The notes under the pieces are model-generated. The model was not told the origin of the DNA. It was given only the letters and a program-made list of their open reading frames with translations, and ran no database searches. The translations under genes were made by a program, and so were the position numbers. From Moringa oleifera (Eukaryota; Streptophyta; Magnoliopsida; Brassicales; Moringaceae): a DNA stretch of 64,000 nucleotides. The DNA lies in NCBI GenBank assembly GCA_021397835.1, contig JAJFZO010000446.1, forward strand, positions 496,001 through 560,000. Reading direction: 5' to 3'. This document shows, in pieces, positions 34,033 through 46,424 of the stretch. Each line of letters opens with the position of its first letter. Within the stretch, counting starts at the first letter, position 1.

Positions 34033-36250
34033 TGTTTGTGGGATGAATCAAAAACCAGGTTATGATGCCTAACTACACGCTAACTTAGGACCTATAAAAG
34101 GTGTTAGCCGATTAAGATAGTAAGATGATGGTCATGGAAGTTAAAATCCACTAAGAAGTGTGTAATAACTCAATTGCCGAATCAATAAGCCTTAAAAATG
34201 GATGGCGCTGAAGCACATGACTTATACCCACCCATTGGGCCAAAGGCCAGGCACCAATGAGTAGGAAGGCATGGCGGTCGCTACAAGAGTTAGGGCATGA
34301 GCCAGTCAGAACGATCATTGGTGTAGATCTTGGTGGTAGTAAAAAAAATTTAAATCAAAACTTTGAGGGCTAAAGATAATAAAGGTTCCTATGAACGGTG
34401 CTTACATATGGGTTAATTGATCCTAAAAGATGAGGAAAGGCCATTGGATAGCGCCTCAATGCAAGTTTCCCTTTCGAAGTTTGAAATTAGCACATAGTAA
34501 CTGACTATAACGTTAGGGTGTTTGGGGATGTCAATGGGGGTCTTGGGAAAAAGTTTATCTTTTCTGTTTAATAACATGGGTGCTCATGGAAGTGGCTCAG
34601 CTAGAGGTAAGGTCCAATAGCTAGAAGAGCACCACATGCCGAGTGATGTTCCATGCACCCTCGGTGACCCTTGAAAATCTGAAAGACCATAAGGTGCACC
34701 ACATGCCTCCCATGCTCAGTCGTACTCATAACCACATTAGGTCTCCAAGGTGAACAGCCTCTGGTCAATGGAATAATGTAGGAAAGAAATGTCAGTAAAA
34801 TGGATCCATAACCTTATAAAAAGGATTGGCTTTAAGGTTGGGCATGGGGGTCCTATTCTCAAACCCATCAACTATCGATATACTGCTAGAGCTGCTCTTA
34901 TGATGAGAGCAGGTCACTACGTGCCGAACGAGGATAGACTGGGAATGGCTCATTTGAGGGCCTTCCCTAGGTGCTCAACAGCTAGCTTAAGCTTGGCACG
35001 GACAAGGAGAATCTGACTATTTAATTAAAGTAAAGCATTACATTAGTCCTTATAGATGCTTATGCAATGTGATTTCTACCCAATGCTCTAAATGTTAAAG
35101 TGGAAAAATTCAACAAAGGGTGGGTAAATAGTGGGAATAACTATGACTCTTTTAAGGTAGCCAAATGCCTCATCATCTAATTAGTGATGCGCATGAAGGG
35201 ATTAATAAGATCCCCACTATTCTTACTTACTATCCAGTAAAAACCAAGGGAATAGGCTTAGTAGAATCAGCAGGAAAAGAATACCCTGTTAAGCTAGATT
35301 GTTATCCAACTTTATTAAATGACTTCAGAGATGTATGATAAGTAAAAGTCGAAAATGGCAAATGTGAAATACCACTACTTTGATGTTAGTTTACTTATCC
35401 TATGAATAGAAAGTGAGGCATTGCCCTCTTTTTTAGACCAAAGGTTGGCCTTGACTGGCCAATCAAGGTGAAAGACTTTGCTTGGCTAGGGTGGCACATC
35501 TGTTAAAAAATAACGCAGGTGTCATAAGATGACTCAACGAGAATAGAAATCTCATGTGGAGCAAAAAGACAAAAGCTGATTTCATTTTGATTTCCAGTAC
35601 GAATATGAACCGTAAAAGCATGTCCTATCAATCCTCTAGACCTTTGAAATTTAAAGCTAGAGGTGTCAGAAAAGTTACCATAGGGATAACTGGCTTGTGG
35701 TAGCCAAGCGTTCATAGTAATGTTGCTTTTTGATCCTTCTATGTTGGCTCTTCCTATCATTGTGAAGTAAAATTCACTAAGTGTTGGATTGTTCACCCAC
35801 TAATAAGGAATGTGAGCTGGGTCTAGGCCTTCATAAGATAACCTAATTTTATCCTATTGATGCTCGCATTGCAATTGTAATTCAACCTGGTATGACTGAA
35901 ATCGTTGATTCGCACAATTTGTCTTCGTGCTTGCTTGAAAAGCTAGTGGCGAAGCTATCATGCTAGGATTATGATTAAATGCCTCTATATTAGAATTTGG
36001 CTAGAATTGTTGCACACACTTATCGCTCGATTATTGACCTGTAGTTAGGGCCTCTTAACCCTTAAAGGCACATGTTGTTGGCCAAGCTAGTGCAGTGGAA
36101 GAGCCTTGCAGGATGCCTTAACATATGATTCCTATCGAGTGATAGGTAAAATCCTTTGCAAATAACTTAAATACGTGATAGGGTATTGTAAATGGTAGAG
36201 TGGCCTTGTGTCTAGAATCCACTTTAGCCTTTTGTCACTCTGATTTGTCC
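34033..36250 (+). rRNA. 25S rRNA pseudogene, copy D (5' third missing)
   Basis: 25S starts abruptly at 'gtgggatgaatcaaaaacc' (the conserved 'gcgggatgaaccggaagcc') and runs to the gene end near 'gtcactctgatttgtcc' (36245). Roughly the first third of 25S is missing, with no 18S, ITS or 5.8S upstream. It keeps 'atgtaggaaagaaatgtc' (34775), 'gcaatgtgatttctacccaa' (35062), 'gataactggcttgtggtag' (35685) and 'attgttcacccactaataag' (35788). The sarcin-ricin loop is destroyed: the normal 'agtacgagaggaacc' reads 'ggtatgactgaaatc' (35889-35903). Otherwise it is one of the better preserved copies. Confidence 0.95.
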
Positions 36251-36455
36251 TTCCACCCCAACGCTACTAATAGTCCCTTTAATTTGGACCATGATGCCAC
36301 AAGGTCTAAAGTTGTTGAAATAAAGACTCTTACAAAAGAAGGAAGCCCCGGAGGCCTGTAAAGAATGAAAAATCACAAGGGAAAACACTTGAAAAATATC
36401 TAGTAGGCTTGGGGAGCCAAGTTTGACTCCAAAGAAAATAACTAAAATTTATCGC
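36251..36455 (+). other. 3' ETS, copy D
   Basis: Homologous to the 3' ETS of copies B, C and E: 'tcctttaatttggaccat' equivalent, 'aatcacaagggaaaacactt', 'gaaaaatatctagtaggct' and 'actccaaagaaaataac'. The local hairpin position reads 'gaagccccggaggcctg', with only a short GCC/GGC stem. Confidence 0.75.
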
Positions 36456-39400
36456 TCACTGCCATGTCCCTTGGGCATGCACCTAGCAAGTGTGCAACAA
36501 GCACATTACCTAAGGGCATGGGAGGCAAGCCATGGCTGCCCCTAGCAAGCATGGCATGGGCATAAGGCCCAATGTGTTGCAACATAAAATGCGCTAATGA
36601 AGCCAAGAGCGCCCCACGTGAGCCAGCCCCCTCATCACTACTCCCTCGATTATGTGCCCAGTGAGCATGCCTTAAGAGTCGCATCACCTAGTTAAAGAGC
36701 ACAGGAGGCAAACCAGGGCTTCCTTTAGTAAGCATGACATGGGCACAAGGCCCAACATGCCGCGACACAGAGCGCGCCAGACAAGCCAAGAGTGCCCCAC
36801 ATTAGCAAGGCCCTCACCGTTATGTCCCTCGATCGTATGCCTAATGATTATGCCATGATAGTCATGTCACCTAGTCCAAAGGCATGAGAAAAAATTCGTG
36901 ACTACCTTAGTAAGCATGGCATGGGTACAATAGCCAACTTGCCCTAATATAGGCCGCACCAACCAAGATAAGAGTGCCCTAAGGTAGCCAGCCCCTCATC
37001 GCTATGTCCTTTGATCATATGCCCAGTAAGTGTGCCACGAGTATTGTGTCGCATGATCTAAAGGCATAAAAGGCAAACCACGACTGCTTCAAGTAGGCAT
37101 GGTATAGGCACAAGGTCCAACATGCTGTTAAATAATGTGCACCAGCTATGCCAAGAGCACCCCACGCAAGCTAGCCCAAATGCTACATCCCTCGACCATG
37201 TGCCTAATGAGCATACCACAAGCATTGCATTGCTTAGTCCAAGGGCATAAAAGGCAAGCCAAGGTTTCCCCCTACAAGCATGGCATGGGCATAAGGCCCA
37301 GCGTGCTGCCAAACAAGGCATGCTAGCTAAGCCAAAAGCACCCATCACCTAGTCCAAGGGCATGGAAAGTAAGCTTTGCTACCCATAGCAGGCATAGCAT
37401 GGGTGCAAGGCCTAGTGTATTACCAAACAAGGTGCACTAAGCAAGCTAAGAGCACTACATGCAAGCTAGTCCTCATTGCTATGTCCCTCAATCTTGTACC
37501 CAGCGAGCGTGCCGCAAGCATCCTGTTGCCTAGTCTAATTGCATGGCAGGCAAACCTCCCTTAATATGCATGGCATGATCATAACACCTAATATGCTGCA
37601 GCAAAAGGTGTATGAACCAAGCCAAGAGTACCTTATGTCTGCCTCATTGCTATGTCCTTTAAACATGTGCTTAGCCAGCATGCCATAAGCACTGCATCAC
37701 CTTGTCTAAGGCCATGGAAGGTAAGCCATGACAGCTTTGAAATACATAACTTAGGTGCAAGGTCTAACGTGCTACCACCCGATACGCGCTAGCCAAGCCA
37801 AGAATGCCCTTTGCTAGCCAGACCCTCATCTCTACATCCCCGATTGTGTGCCCATAAATGTGCCATAAGCATCATGACAATTGGTCCAACAACATGGCAT
37901 TAGTGCATGGCCCAACGTGTTATGGCATAAGGCACACCAACCAAGCAAAAAACACACCATCCTAGCTAACCCTTCATCACTACATCGTTCGATCATGTGC
38001 TTAGTGAGCATGCCATAAGCTGCATGTCGCCTGGTCAAATGACACGGGCGGTAGGTGACGGTTGCCACTCGTAGGTGTAGCATGGGTGCAAGGCCCCACA
38101 TGTTGTTGCATAAGGCATGCTAGCCAAGCCAAAAGCGCCCCACACGAGCTAGCCTCTTGTCACTACATCCCTTGATTGTGTGCCCAACAAGCATGCCATA
38201 AGCACTGTGTTGCCTTGTTAAAGGATATGGAACATAAGCCATGCCTACCTCAGTAGGTTCGGCATGATCACAAGGGCCAACATGCTACAACACAAGGCGT
38301 TCCAGCCAAGCTAATAGCACCCCATCAGATGAAGCCCCTTGCTGCTATGTCCCTCGATCGTGTCCCTAACGAGCATGCTGCTAGCATCATATTGCCTTAT
38401 TCAAAGGCATGGCATGGAAGCCACAACTGCCCCTTCTAGGCATAGCATGGGCCCAAGGCTCCACGTTTCGCGACACAAGGCGTGCTAGCTAAGCCAATAT
38501 CATCCCATGCAAGCCATCTCATCATCATTACATCTCTCGATCATATGCCTAGTGAGCTTGCCACAAGCGCCACATCGCTTGGTTGAAGAGCGCGGTAGGT
38601 AAGCCATTGTTGCCATAACAGGTGCGGCATGATGGCAAGGCCCAGCATGCTGCAACATAAGGTACTCTAGCTAACCCAATAGCACTCCATGCAAGTTAGC
38701 CCCATACTGTTATGCCCCTCGATCATGTTCCCAATAAGCATGACATGAGCATCGTGTCACCTTGTGCAAGGGCACAGCTACCACTAACAAGCATGGCATG
38801 GGGGCAAGGCCCTACGTGAGCTAGCCTCTTGTCACTATATCCCTCAATCGTGTACCTAGCGTGAATGCCACATGAGTCATATCACCTAATCTAAGGGCAT
38901 GGGAGGCAATCCATGGCTTCCTCCAATAGGCATGGCATGGGAACAATGGCTAGCATGCCATGACACAAGATGCTCTAACCAAGTCAAAAGCACCTCATGC
39001 TAACCATCCCCATATGGTTATGTCCTTCGATCGTGCTTGCCATTAGTGCGAAGTTGCCTGCTCTAAAGGCATGAAAGGTAAGCCATGGCTGTCCCCAGCA
39101 CATAAGGCATGGGCACAAGGCCCAACATGTTGCTAAACAAGGCGTGCCAGCCAAGCCAAGAGTGCCTCATGCAAGCCATTCCCTCATCACTACGTCTCTT
39201 GATGGTGTGCCTAGTGAGCATGCCGTGAGCACATTATTGCCTATTCTAAGGTTATAGGACTCAAGCCACAGATGCCACTAGTAGGCACGACATAGGCACA
39301 TGGCCCCCGTGGTGCCGAATTGGGCACAGTATATAATCCAAAAGTGCCCCTCGCGAGCTAGCCCCTTATCGCCACATCCTTTGATCATGCATGCAACAAT

Positions 39401-41095
39401 CATGCCATGAGCATCACATCGCCTGGTCCAAGGGCATGGGAGGCACAACATGTTGCCACAAAGGGTGCACCAGTGAAGTGAAGACGCCCTATACTTGTTG
39501 GCCTATGGTCCCTCAATCGTGCGGCCCGCGAGTGTGCCATAAAGGCCGCATCTCCTAGTCCATGGGAACGAGAGGCAAGTGATGGCTTCCCTTAATAGGC
39601 ATGGCATGGGTATAAGGCCTAGCATGCGGCTGCATAAGGCACAACATCCAAGCCAAGAGCTTGTTACATGAGCTAGCTCCTCATCATTGCGTCCCTCGAT
39701 CATTTGCCTGATAAGCAAGCTGCTCGTCACTACATTGTCTAGTCCAAAGGCAAGAGAGGTAAGCCATAACTACCCTTAGAAGGCACAACATGGGCACTAG
39801 GCCCACCATGCTGTCAACGCCAGCCAAGACGAGAGTGCCCCACATGAGCTAGCCCTTCATAACTACGTCCTTTAATTATGTGTTTAACAGTTGTGCCACG
39901 ACCGCCACGTCTCTTTGTCTAAGGGCATAGAAGATAATCCATGGCAACTGGCATAGGCATAAGGCCTAACAAGATACCACATAAGGTGCGTCAGCCAACC
40001 CAAGATCGCCCCACACTAGCAAGAGTCCTATCGTATTTTCCTTGATCGTGTGCCCAATGAGTGTGCCACAAGCACTGCATTGCCTGGTCTGAGGGATTAA
40101 TAGGCAAGCCTGATGCTTAGTAAGTTCAACATGGGTACAAGGCCCAACATACTATCGCACAAGGCACATTAACCAATCCAAGGGCGCTCCATACGAGCTA
40201 ACACCTTATTACTAAGTCCTTCAATCATGTGCCCAACGAGCATGCCATAAGCACCGCATCGCCTACTCCAAGGGCACAAGAGGCAAGCAAGAGCTGCCCC
40301 TAGTAGGCATGACATGGGCACAAGGCCTAGCATGTGATCGAACAAGGCACGCTAGCCAAGCCAAGAGTGCCCCATGCAATCTAGCTCCTCGTCATTATGT
40401 CCATCGATTGTATGCCCAGCAAGCATGCCCTAAGTGCCACAGCACCTGCTGTAAGCATAAGGAAGGCAAGACATGGCTGCCACTAGGAGGCACAGTATGG
40501 GCACTAGGCCCAACATTTTGTTGCATAAAGTGGGCTAGCCAAGCAAAAAGCGCCCCACACAAGCCAGCCGCTCATCATTATCATGTGCCCAACGAGCATG
40601 CCACCAGCGCCGCATCGCCTGTTAAACTACATGGGAAGCAAGCCATGGCTGCCCAAGTAGGTATGGCATGGATATAAGGCCCAGCATGCTGTTGCACAAG
40701 TTGCACCAGCCAAGTGAAGAGCGACCCACCCGAGCTAGGCCCTAAACACTATGTCCCTCGATTGTGTGTTGAATGAGGCTGCCATGAGGGCTACATCACC
40801 TAGTCTAAGGGCGTGAGGGACAAGCCACAACTACCCTTAATAGGCATGGCATAGGCACAAGGCCTAGTTCATCATGGCATAGGGCGCGGTAGCCAAGCTA
40901 AGAGTGCCCCACGCAAGCCAACCCTTTGATCATGTAACCAACGAGCACACCATGAGCATCACATCACCTAGTCCAAGTCATGGGATGCCAGCTAAAATTG
41001 CCCCCTGTACACACGGTATAAACACAAGGCCAGCATGCTACAACGAAAGGTGCGCTAGTCAAGCCAACAACGCCCCATGTGAGCCAACGCAAACG
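36456..41095. repeat. IGS subrepeat array, longest in the window (about 4.6 kb)
   Basis: Roughly 26 units of the 180-bp subrepeat, upstream of copy E. Typical landmarks are 'ccctcgatcgtatgcctaat' (36825), 'ccaagggcataaaaggcaag' (37239), 'ccctcgatcgtgtccctaac' (38351) and 'aaggcacgctagccaagcca' (40344). Some units are shortened, for example near 38740-38830 and 39460. No gene is supported. Confidence 0.9.
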
Positions 41096-41672
41096 CGCTG
41101 TGAGGTATCACACGTGTTGTGAGGGTCGATTACATGGGCAAGTTGGGCTGGAATGTAGCCCAAAGCTAAGCTAAACTCTCCAGGAAGTCATGGGTGGCTG
41201 CAGTTGCACTAGACAGGGCAGCATGCATGCACCCTTGGCCATCTAGAGGTAACGCTGCACCAACGTACTAGCTGTATTGTCTAGTTACAAACTTTTTATG
41301 AATTAATGATCTTTTGATTGTTGAATTGCTTTAGAAAAGGCTCAAATAAATCATGTAATTCATTAGGAGTTTGCCCGTAAATTTAAGAATATTTTAACTC
41401 ATGATGTATTTTTTATGTTTTTTTGAATCTTTAGTAGTGTGAAATTCATAAAAGAAAAATTGAACTTAGAAAATTCTAAACTTTTTTAGACCCATTATGA
41501 TGGCTCAGATATATTGATGTTTTCTTTCACCAAAATTGAATTTTTGTTTAAGATTCTTAAGGGGGGAGGAGCTTACCTAATTGATGGGTGCTCGTGGGCC
41601 ATGGTGCTTCCCACACCCACCCACATGGAAAGGTGCTAGGCATGGGGAATCCAATGCACATGGCCAATGTCA
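41096..41672. repeat. IGS: AT-rich block preceding copy E 5' ETS
   Basis: One AT-rich block (41096-41580) with an internal deletion after 'gaacttagaaaattctaaac', which removes the 'gattattctctac' section. It ends in 'attcttaaggggggagga', followed by the usual 'ggtgctcgtgggcc' spacer start, then directly by the 5' ETS leader. Confidence 0.82.
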
Positions 41673-42376
41673 ACTAACAAATGTGGGCATGTTCGATATG
41701 TAGCCCATGAAGAAGGCAAAAATGTAACAAATAAAATGTGCTAAATTAAAGGCAACAAAAACAACTAAATTATAGGATAATAAGTGGAGATATGGCTCGA
41801 CAAGCTCGACAGTATAGGTAGCAAAGTTAATGATAATGCATGCTCTACGACGACCTATCCACATGGGGAATTTTAAGCTTGCAGAGTGCTTCACTATAAG
41901 CCTTTGAGGTAGTGGACATGGGGGTTGATCCCAATGACCAGGCTTGTAAAGATAACTTTTTGCACAGTACGATCGATGATACGATTGTCGACGGTTAGCA
42001 TCCAGCGAGCCACACGCTCAGCCTTGGCATGGCATGATACCCTTGCTACCAAGGCCTCATTGATATCCCTTATTATCGAAGACTCACCCCTCACTATTAA
42101 AGCTTGAAGATGTGAGCAGTAAGTGGAAACCTCATTCGGGCTTTATGTTCCAAGCACGATTTTGCTTCAACATGCACCTGTTTTGGTGCATAGGCACTCG
42201 ATCGTGCTCTTGAATCAAGAAAGTATTACAACAACAGTGGCCTCATCCTCTACCTATCCAAGCAAAAACATTTGTCATAAGTCCGATCAATTTTGAATTA
42301 TGACCACGACAGTTTTAGCCTTAGCGAGCATTGCGGCACGCTCTAGTTCATATTAGTGTGGCATCTTGAAGGATGC
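41673..42376 (+). other. 5' ETS, copy E (short form)
   Basis: Homologous to copy B but about 0.70 kb instead of 1.56 kb. It has one copy of the 298-bp ETS unit (from 'aaagttaatgataatgcatg' at 41824) instead of three. The roughly 280 bp that follow the repeats in copy B are missing, with a junction near 42125 ('gcagtaagtggaaacctc'). The final 230 bp before 18S are shared with copy B. Confidence 0.78.
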
Positions 42377-43177
42377 TACCTAGTTGATCCTGCCAGTAGT
42401 CATATGCTTGTCTCAAAGATTAAGTCATGGATGTGTAAGTATCAACTAATTTAGATTGTGAAAGTGTGAACGGCTTATTAAATCAGTTATACTTTGTTTG
42501 ATGGTACCTATTACTTGGATAACCATAGTAGTCCTAAAGTTAATACATGTAACAAATTTCAACTTCTAAAAGGGATACAATTATTAGATAAAAGATCGAT
42601 GCGGGCTTTGCCCATTGCTTTGATGATTCATGATAACTAGATAGATCGCAAGGCCTTCGTGGCAGCGACATATCATTCAAATTTTTGCCCTATCAACTTT
42701 CGATGGTAGGATAGTTGCCTACTATAGTGGTGATGGGTGATCAAGAATTATGGTTCGATTTTGGGAATAAAGCTTGAGAAATGGGTACCACATCCAAGGA
42801 AGGCAGTAGGAACATAAGTTACCTAATCCTAACAGGAGAAGTAGTGACAATAAATAATAATGCTAGGCTCTTCGAGTTTAGTAATTAGACTAAGTACAAT
42901 TTAGATCCCTTAACGAAGATCCATTGGAGAGAAAGTTTGGTGCTAGTAGTCGCAGCAATTCCAACTCTAACAGCGTATATTTAAGTTGTTGGAGTTAAAA
43001 AGCTCATAGTTAAACCTTGGGATGGGTTGATCGGTCCACCTATGGTATGCATCGATTGGCTTATCCCTAGTACCGACGATGTGCTCCTTACCTTAATTGG
43101 CCGAGTCGTCCATTTGACTCTATTACTTTAAAGAAATTAGAGTGCTTAAAGCAAGCCTATGCTATTGAATACATTAG
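42377..43177 (+). rRNA. 18S rRNA pseudogene, copy E, 5' part (interrupted by LTR)
   Basis: Begins with 'tacctagttgatcctgccag', the universal 18S start with one change, and is better preserved than copy B. It is collinear through 'attcaaatttttgccctatc' (42677) and 'tatatttaagttgttggagt' (42967) to 'gaatacattag' (43167-43177), about 800 nt into the gene. A retrotransposon LTR is inserted here. The 3' part resumes at 45452 with a duplicated 'attag'. Together the two parts give about 1.77 kb of 18S. Confidence 0.96.
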
Positions 43178-45451
43178 TGTCACAACTTATCTTCAACTGG
43201 GGTGGTCGAATTCTTGAAGTGGCTTAGAAAATGTAATGTTGGGTGATGTTCTTTCAAAAAGATTTTAGAAAATAAAAGTAAAGGGAGTCTCCACTAATCC
43301 ATTTCATGGTGTGATTGGACATAAAATTTCATTTGTTTTCAAAAAATAAATAAGGCAACATTAGTCGTTCAAAATTAAAAATATGAATTCGAGAATCAAT
43401 TACGCATGAGGAAGGATTAGCACCCCCACAATGTCTAAAAATTAGTACCAATTGATCATGATTATTTTTTGGTTTTGAAATTTATTTGATTTTTTAAACT
43501 TTATTCCTAAAAATATGTTTGAAAAGAAATATATATGATATGAGAACAAGTGAAACATCAATGTTTTGGAAAATATAAAGGTTTAACTCATGTTTTATCT
43601 TTAATTCTTGAAATCATTTTACAAGAGAAGATGTAGAGAATTCGCTCTTACTTAATCTCTAATCTTAAAACATTTTTTTATGATGGAGAATATGAAGATC
43701 TCACTCTTGTTCAACCCCCTAATTCTCAAAATATTTTTTGTTGTAGTTCATGTGAATTTAATAAAATTTTGATGCACATGCATAACCCTATTATGTAAAA
43801 CATATAAATAATTTTGAAATCTCATGACCCTAATGAAAACAAATAATTAATATTTGATATTTCAATATAAGCCTTAAATTTAATTTTTATAATTCTATTA
43901 ATTCAAAATAAAAATAAATTGAGGATCATATACACAAAAAATTTTAAAGCATACAAAGATTTTTCTCTTAGATTTTTTATAAATATATTTTTAAATATGA
44001 AAATCTTCTCTTGAAATTCTTTCACGTTTCTCAAAAAATATTAAATAAATTTTACATGAGAGGTTATGAAAATTTCAATTGAGATTTTTTTATATTTTCT
44101 CAAAAATATCAAATAAATACTTTAAAAATTAACTTTATATTAAGAAATATGAAAACCACTATCTTGAGATTGTTCATACTCCTCAAAACTTAGAACACTT
44201 ATATTTTAGAATAATTTTTTTGTTATTAGGAAATATGAATACATCCACGTTGAAATTTTTTTTATTTTTTTAAATATTAAGTAGTTTTTCATATTAATTA
44301 AAAAAAAACCTCTCTCTTGAGATTTTTTTATGTCTCTCAAAAACTGAAAATATATATTTTTATTTATTTTTACTTTTAAAAAAATAATTCTTATATAAAA
44401 TATATAAAGATCTCTCTCTTAAGATTTTTTTATACTTCTCAAAACCTCAAAACATATATTATTATTTTTAAAATAATTTTAAAAAGGATAACTCCCTTAA
44501 ATGATTTTATACCCTCAAAAATTTAAAGTATTATCTATTTAATTTTTTAAAAAAATTAAAATAAAATCAAAATAATTTCATCTTTTTTGAAAACATAGTT
44601 AAAATTGAGTAAAAAATAAAAATAAAACTTAATTTATTTAATATTATTTTAAAACAATCTTAATATCTTAAAGTTATCTATCTTTCTCTCTTTTTTTTTT
44701 CTTTTTTGTTCTTTTAAGCAACTTTCATGTATCCAACATGAAAGCAAATACTAACCCCTAACCATTTTTTTTTTTTTAAGTTTATATATCGCATCTCATC
44801 CATTTTTTATTAAATTATTATTATTATTATTTTGCTCATTACTTTACATACTATCCATTTTTTAGTCAACTTTTCATGTATTCAATATGAAAGTATAGAA
44901 AAAATTATATATATTTGTAAATAGAGAAATATAAATACATCAATACACAAGGTAAATAAAAATACAAGTGAGAATAACATGAAGATAAGTAAAAGGATAC
45001 ATGTGTGCAAAAGAAGTAAATATATATATATATATATGCATATATCATAATAATTAAGTAAATAAATGAAAGAAAATATTCGTAAAAAACAAAAATTAAA
45101 AAAAAAAGGCAATGATAAAATCACAAAAAGTTACTTTTTTCTTCAAGAGGAAGCAATATTTGAAAATTTCTCCTCCAAATCTCTTGTTACCAAAGAAAAT
45201 CTCTCCTCATCTTTTTACACTACTATCTCCTCCTTTTATAACTTTTTCCAAATATTCTTCAAACTCTCAAAATTTCTTAATATTCTCTCGTCAACATTTC
45301 CTCTCCAAATCTCCCTTAAGCTTTTGCCCAATGTGGGTATTTATAAACCTTGGCCAAGCCTCCATTTAATGCAGCAATATGTAGCATTATAGCATTTCAA
45401 AATTGGTAGCATTGGCAGCATTGCAATATTGTTGCAAAATGGTTGTGTACA
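43178..45451. mobile_element. Solo LTR of a retrotransposon, 2.27 kb, inserted in 18S
   Basis: The insertion starts 'tgtcacaac' and ends 'gttgtgtaca', so it has the TG...CA ends and short inverted ends of an LTR. It is flanked by a perfect 5-bp target duplication, 'attag' (43173-43177 and 45452-45456). No gag, pol, primer-binding site or second LTR is present, so this is a solo LTR left by LTR-LTR recombination. The body is AT-rich with an internal tandem repeat. 'tacgcatgaggaaggattag' (43404-43423) resembles a motif I associate with long Ty3/gypsy (Tat/Ogre-type) LTRs; family assignment is tentative. A TATA-like 'tatttataaacc' near 45339 may be its promoter. The open frames at 45066-45392 lie in this CT-rich region and are not supported as genes. 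Confidence 0.92.
43600..44530. repeat. Internal tandem repeat of the solo LTR
   Basis: About ten diverged copies of a 75-95 bp unit built on 'tatgaagatctctctcttga', then 'gatttttttata', 'ctcaaaa' and an AT-rich tail. Clear copies start near 43691, 43997, 44057, 44138, 44303 and 44400. Confidence 0.7.
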
Positions 45452-46424
45452 ATTAGCATGGGATAACTTCATAAGATTTCGGTCCTTTTTTGTTAAACTT
45501 TGGATTCAAAATAATTATTAATAGGGACAATTGGGGCATTTGTATTTCATAGTTAGAGGTGGAATTCTTGGATTTATAAAAGACAAATAACTGCAAAAGC
45601 ATTTGTCAAGGATGTTTTCATTGATCAAGAATAAAGTTGATGGCTCAAAGATAATGGGATACCAACCATAAACGATGCTAATTAAGTGGTCAACAGATAT
45701 TGCTTTTAGGACTTTGCTGGCATCTTATGAGAAATCAAAGTCTTTGGGTTTTGGGAGGAGTATAGTTGTAAGGCTGAAACTTAAAGGAATTGATGAAAGG
45801 GCACCAATAGGAGTAGAGCTTGTGGCTTAATTTGACTCAACACAAGGAAAATTACCAAATCTAAACATAACAAGGATTGACAAATTGTAAGCTCTTTCTT
45901 GATTCTATGCATAGTGATGCATGGTTGTTCTTAGTTGGTGGATTTATCTGGTTAATTTTGTTAACAAATGAGACCTCAACCTGCTAACTAGCTACATGGA
46001 GAAGACCCTCTATGGTTGCCTTATTAACGTGACTATTGATGCTTAGGCTAAGGAAATTTAAAGTAATAATAGGTTCGTGATGCCCTTAGATGTTTTGGGC
46101 CACACGTGCACTCCACTAATGTATTCAACGAGTTTATAGCCTTGGCCGATAGGCCTAAGTAATCCTTGAAATTTCATTATGATAGGAATAGATCATTGCA
46201 ATTGTCTGCCTTCAATGAGGAATTCCTAGTAAGCACAATGCATCAGCTTGTGTTGACTACTTCCTTGCCTTTTGTACACACCACCTATCGCTTCTACGAT
46301 TTGAGTGGTGTGGTGAAGTGTTTGGATCACGACAACGTCACAAGAAGTCTGCTAAACGTTATCATTTAGAGGAAAGAGAAGTCATAACAAGTTTTTCATA
46401 GGTGAATCTACGGAAGGATCATTA
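45452..46424 (+). rRNA. 18S rRNA pseudogene, copy E, 3' part
   Basis: Resumes with 'attagcatgggataac' and is collinear through 'gaattcttggatttataaaa' (45563), 'gaaacttaaaggaattgatg' (45776) and 'tgcccttagatgttttgggc' (46080). It ends with the nearly intact 'ggtgaatctacggaaggatc' plus 'atta' (46401-46424). The conserved 'cacaccgcccgtcgc' reads 'cacaccacctatcgc' near 46280. It is better preserved than copy B but disrupted by the LTR, so no normal 18S rRNA can be made. Confidence 0.96.

Noticed and set aside
36456..41095. 5S rRNA gene linked in the spacer, as in some plants
   Set aside because: I looked for the conserved internal promoter and 'gggtgcgatcataccag' type start in the spacers and saw none.
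45066..45392. Plus-strand open frames of 108 and 85 codons in overlapping frames
   Set aside because: They arise from CT-rich, stop-poor sequence within the solo LTR; there is no recognisable domain.
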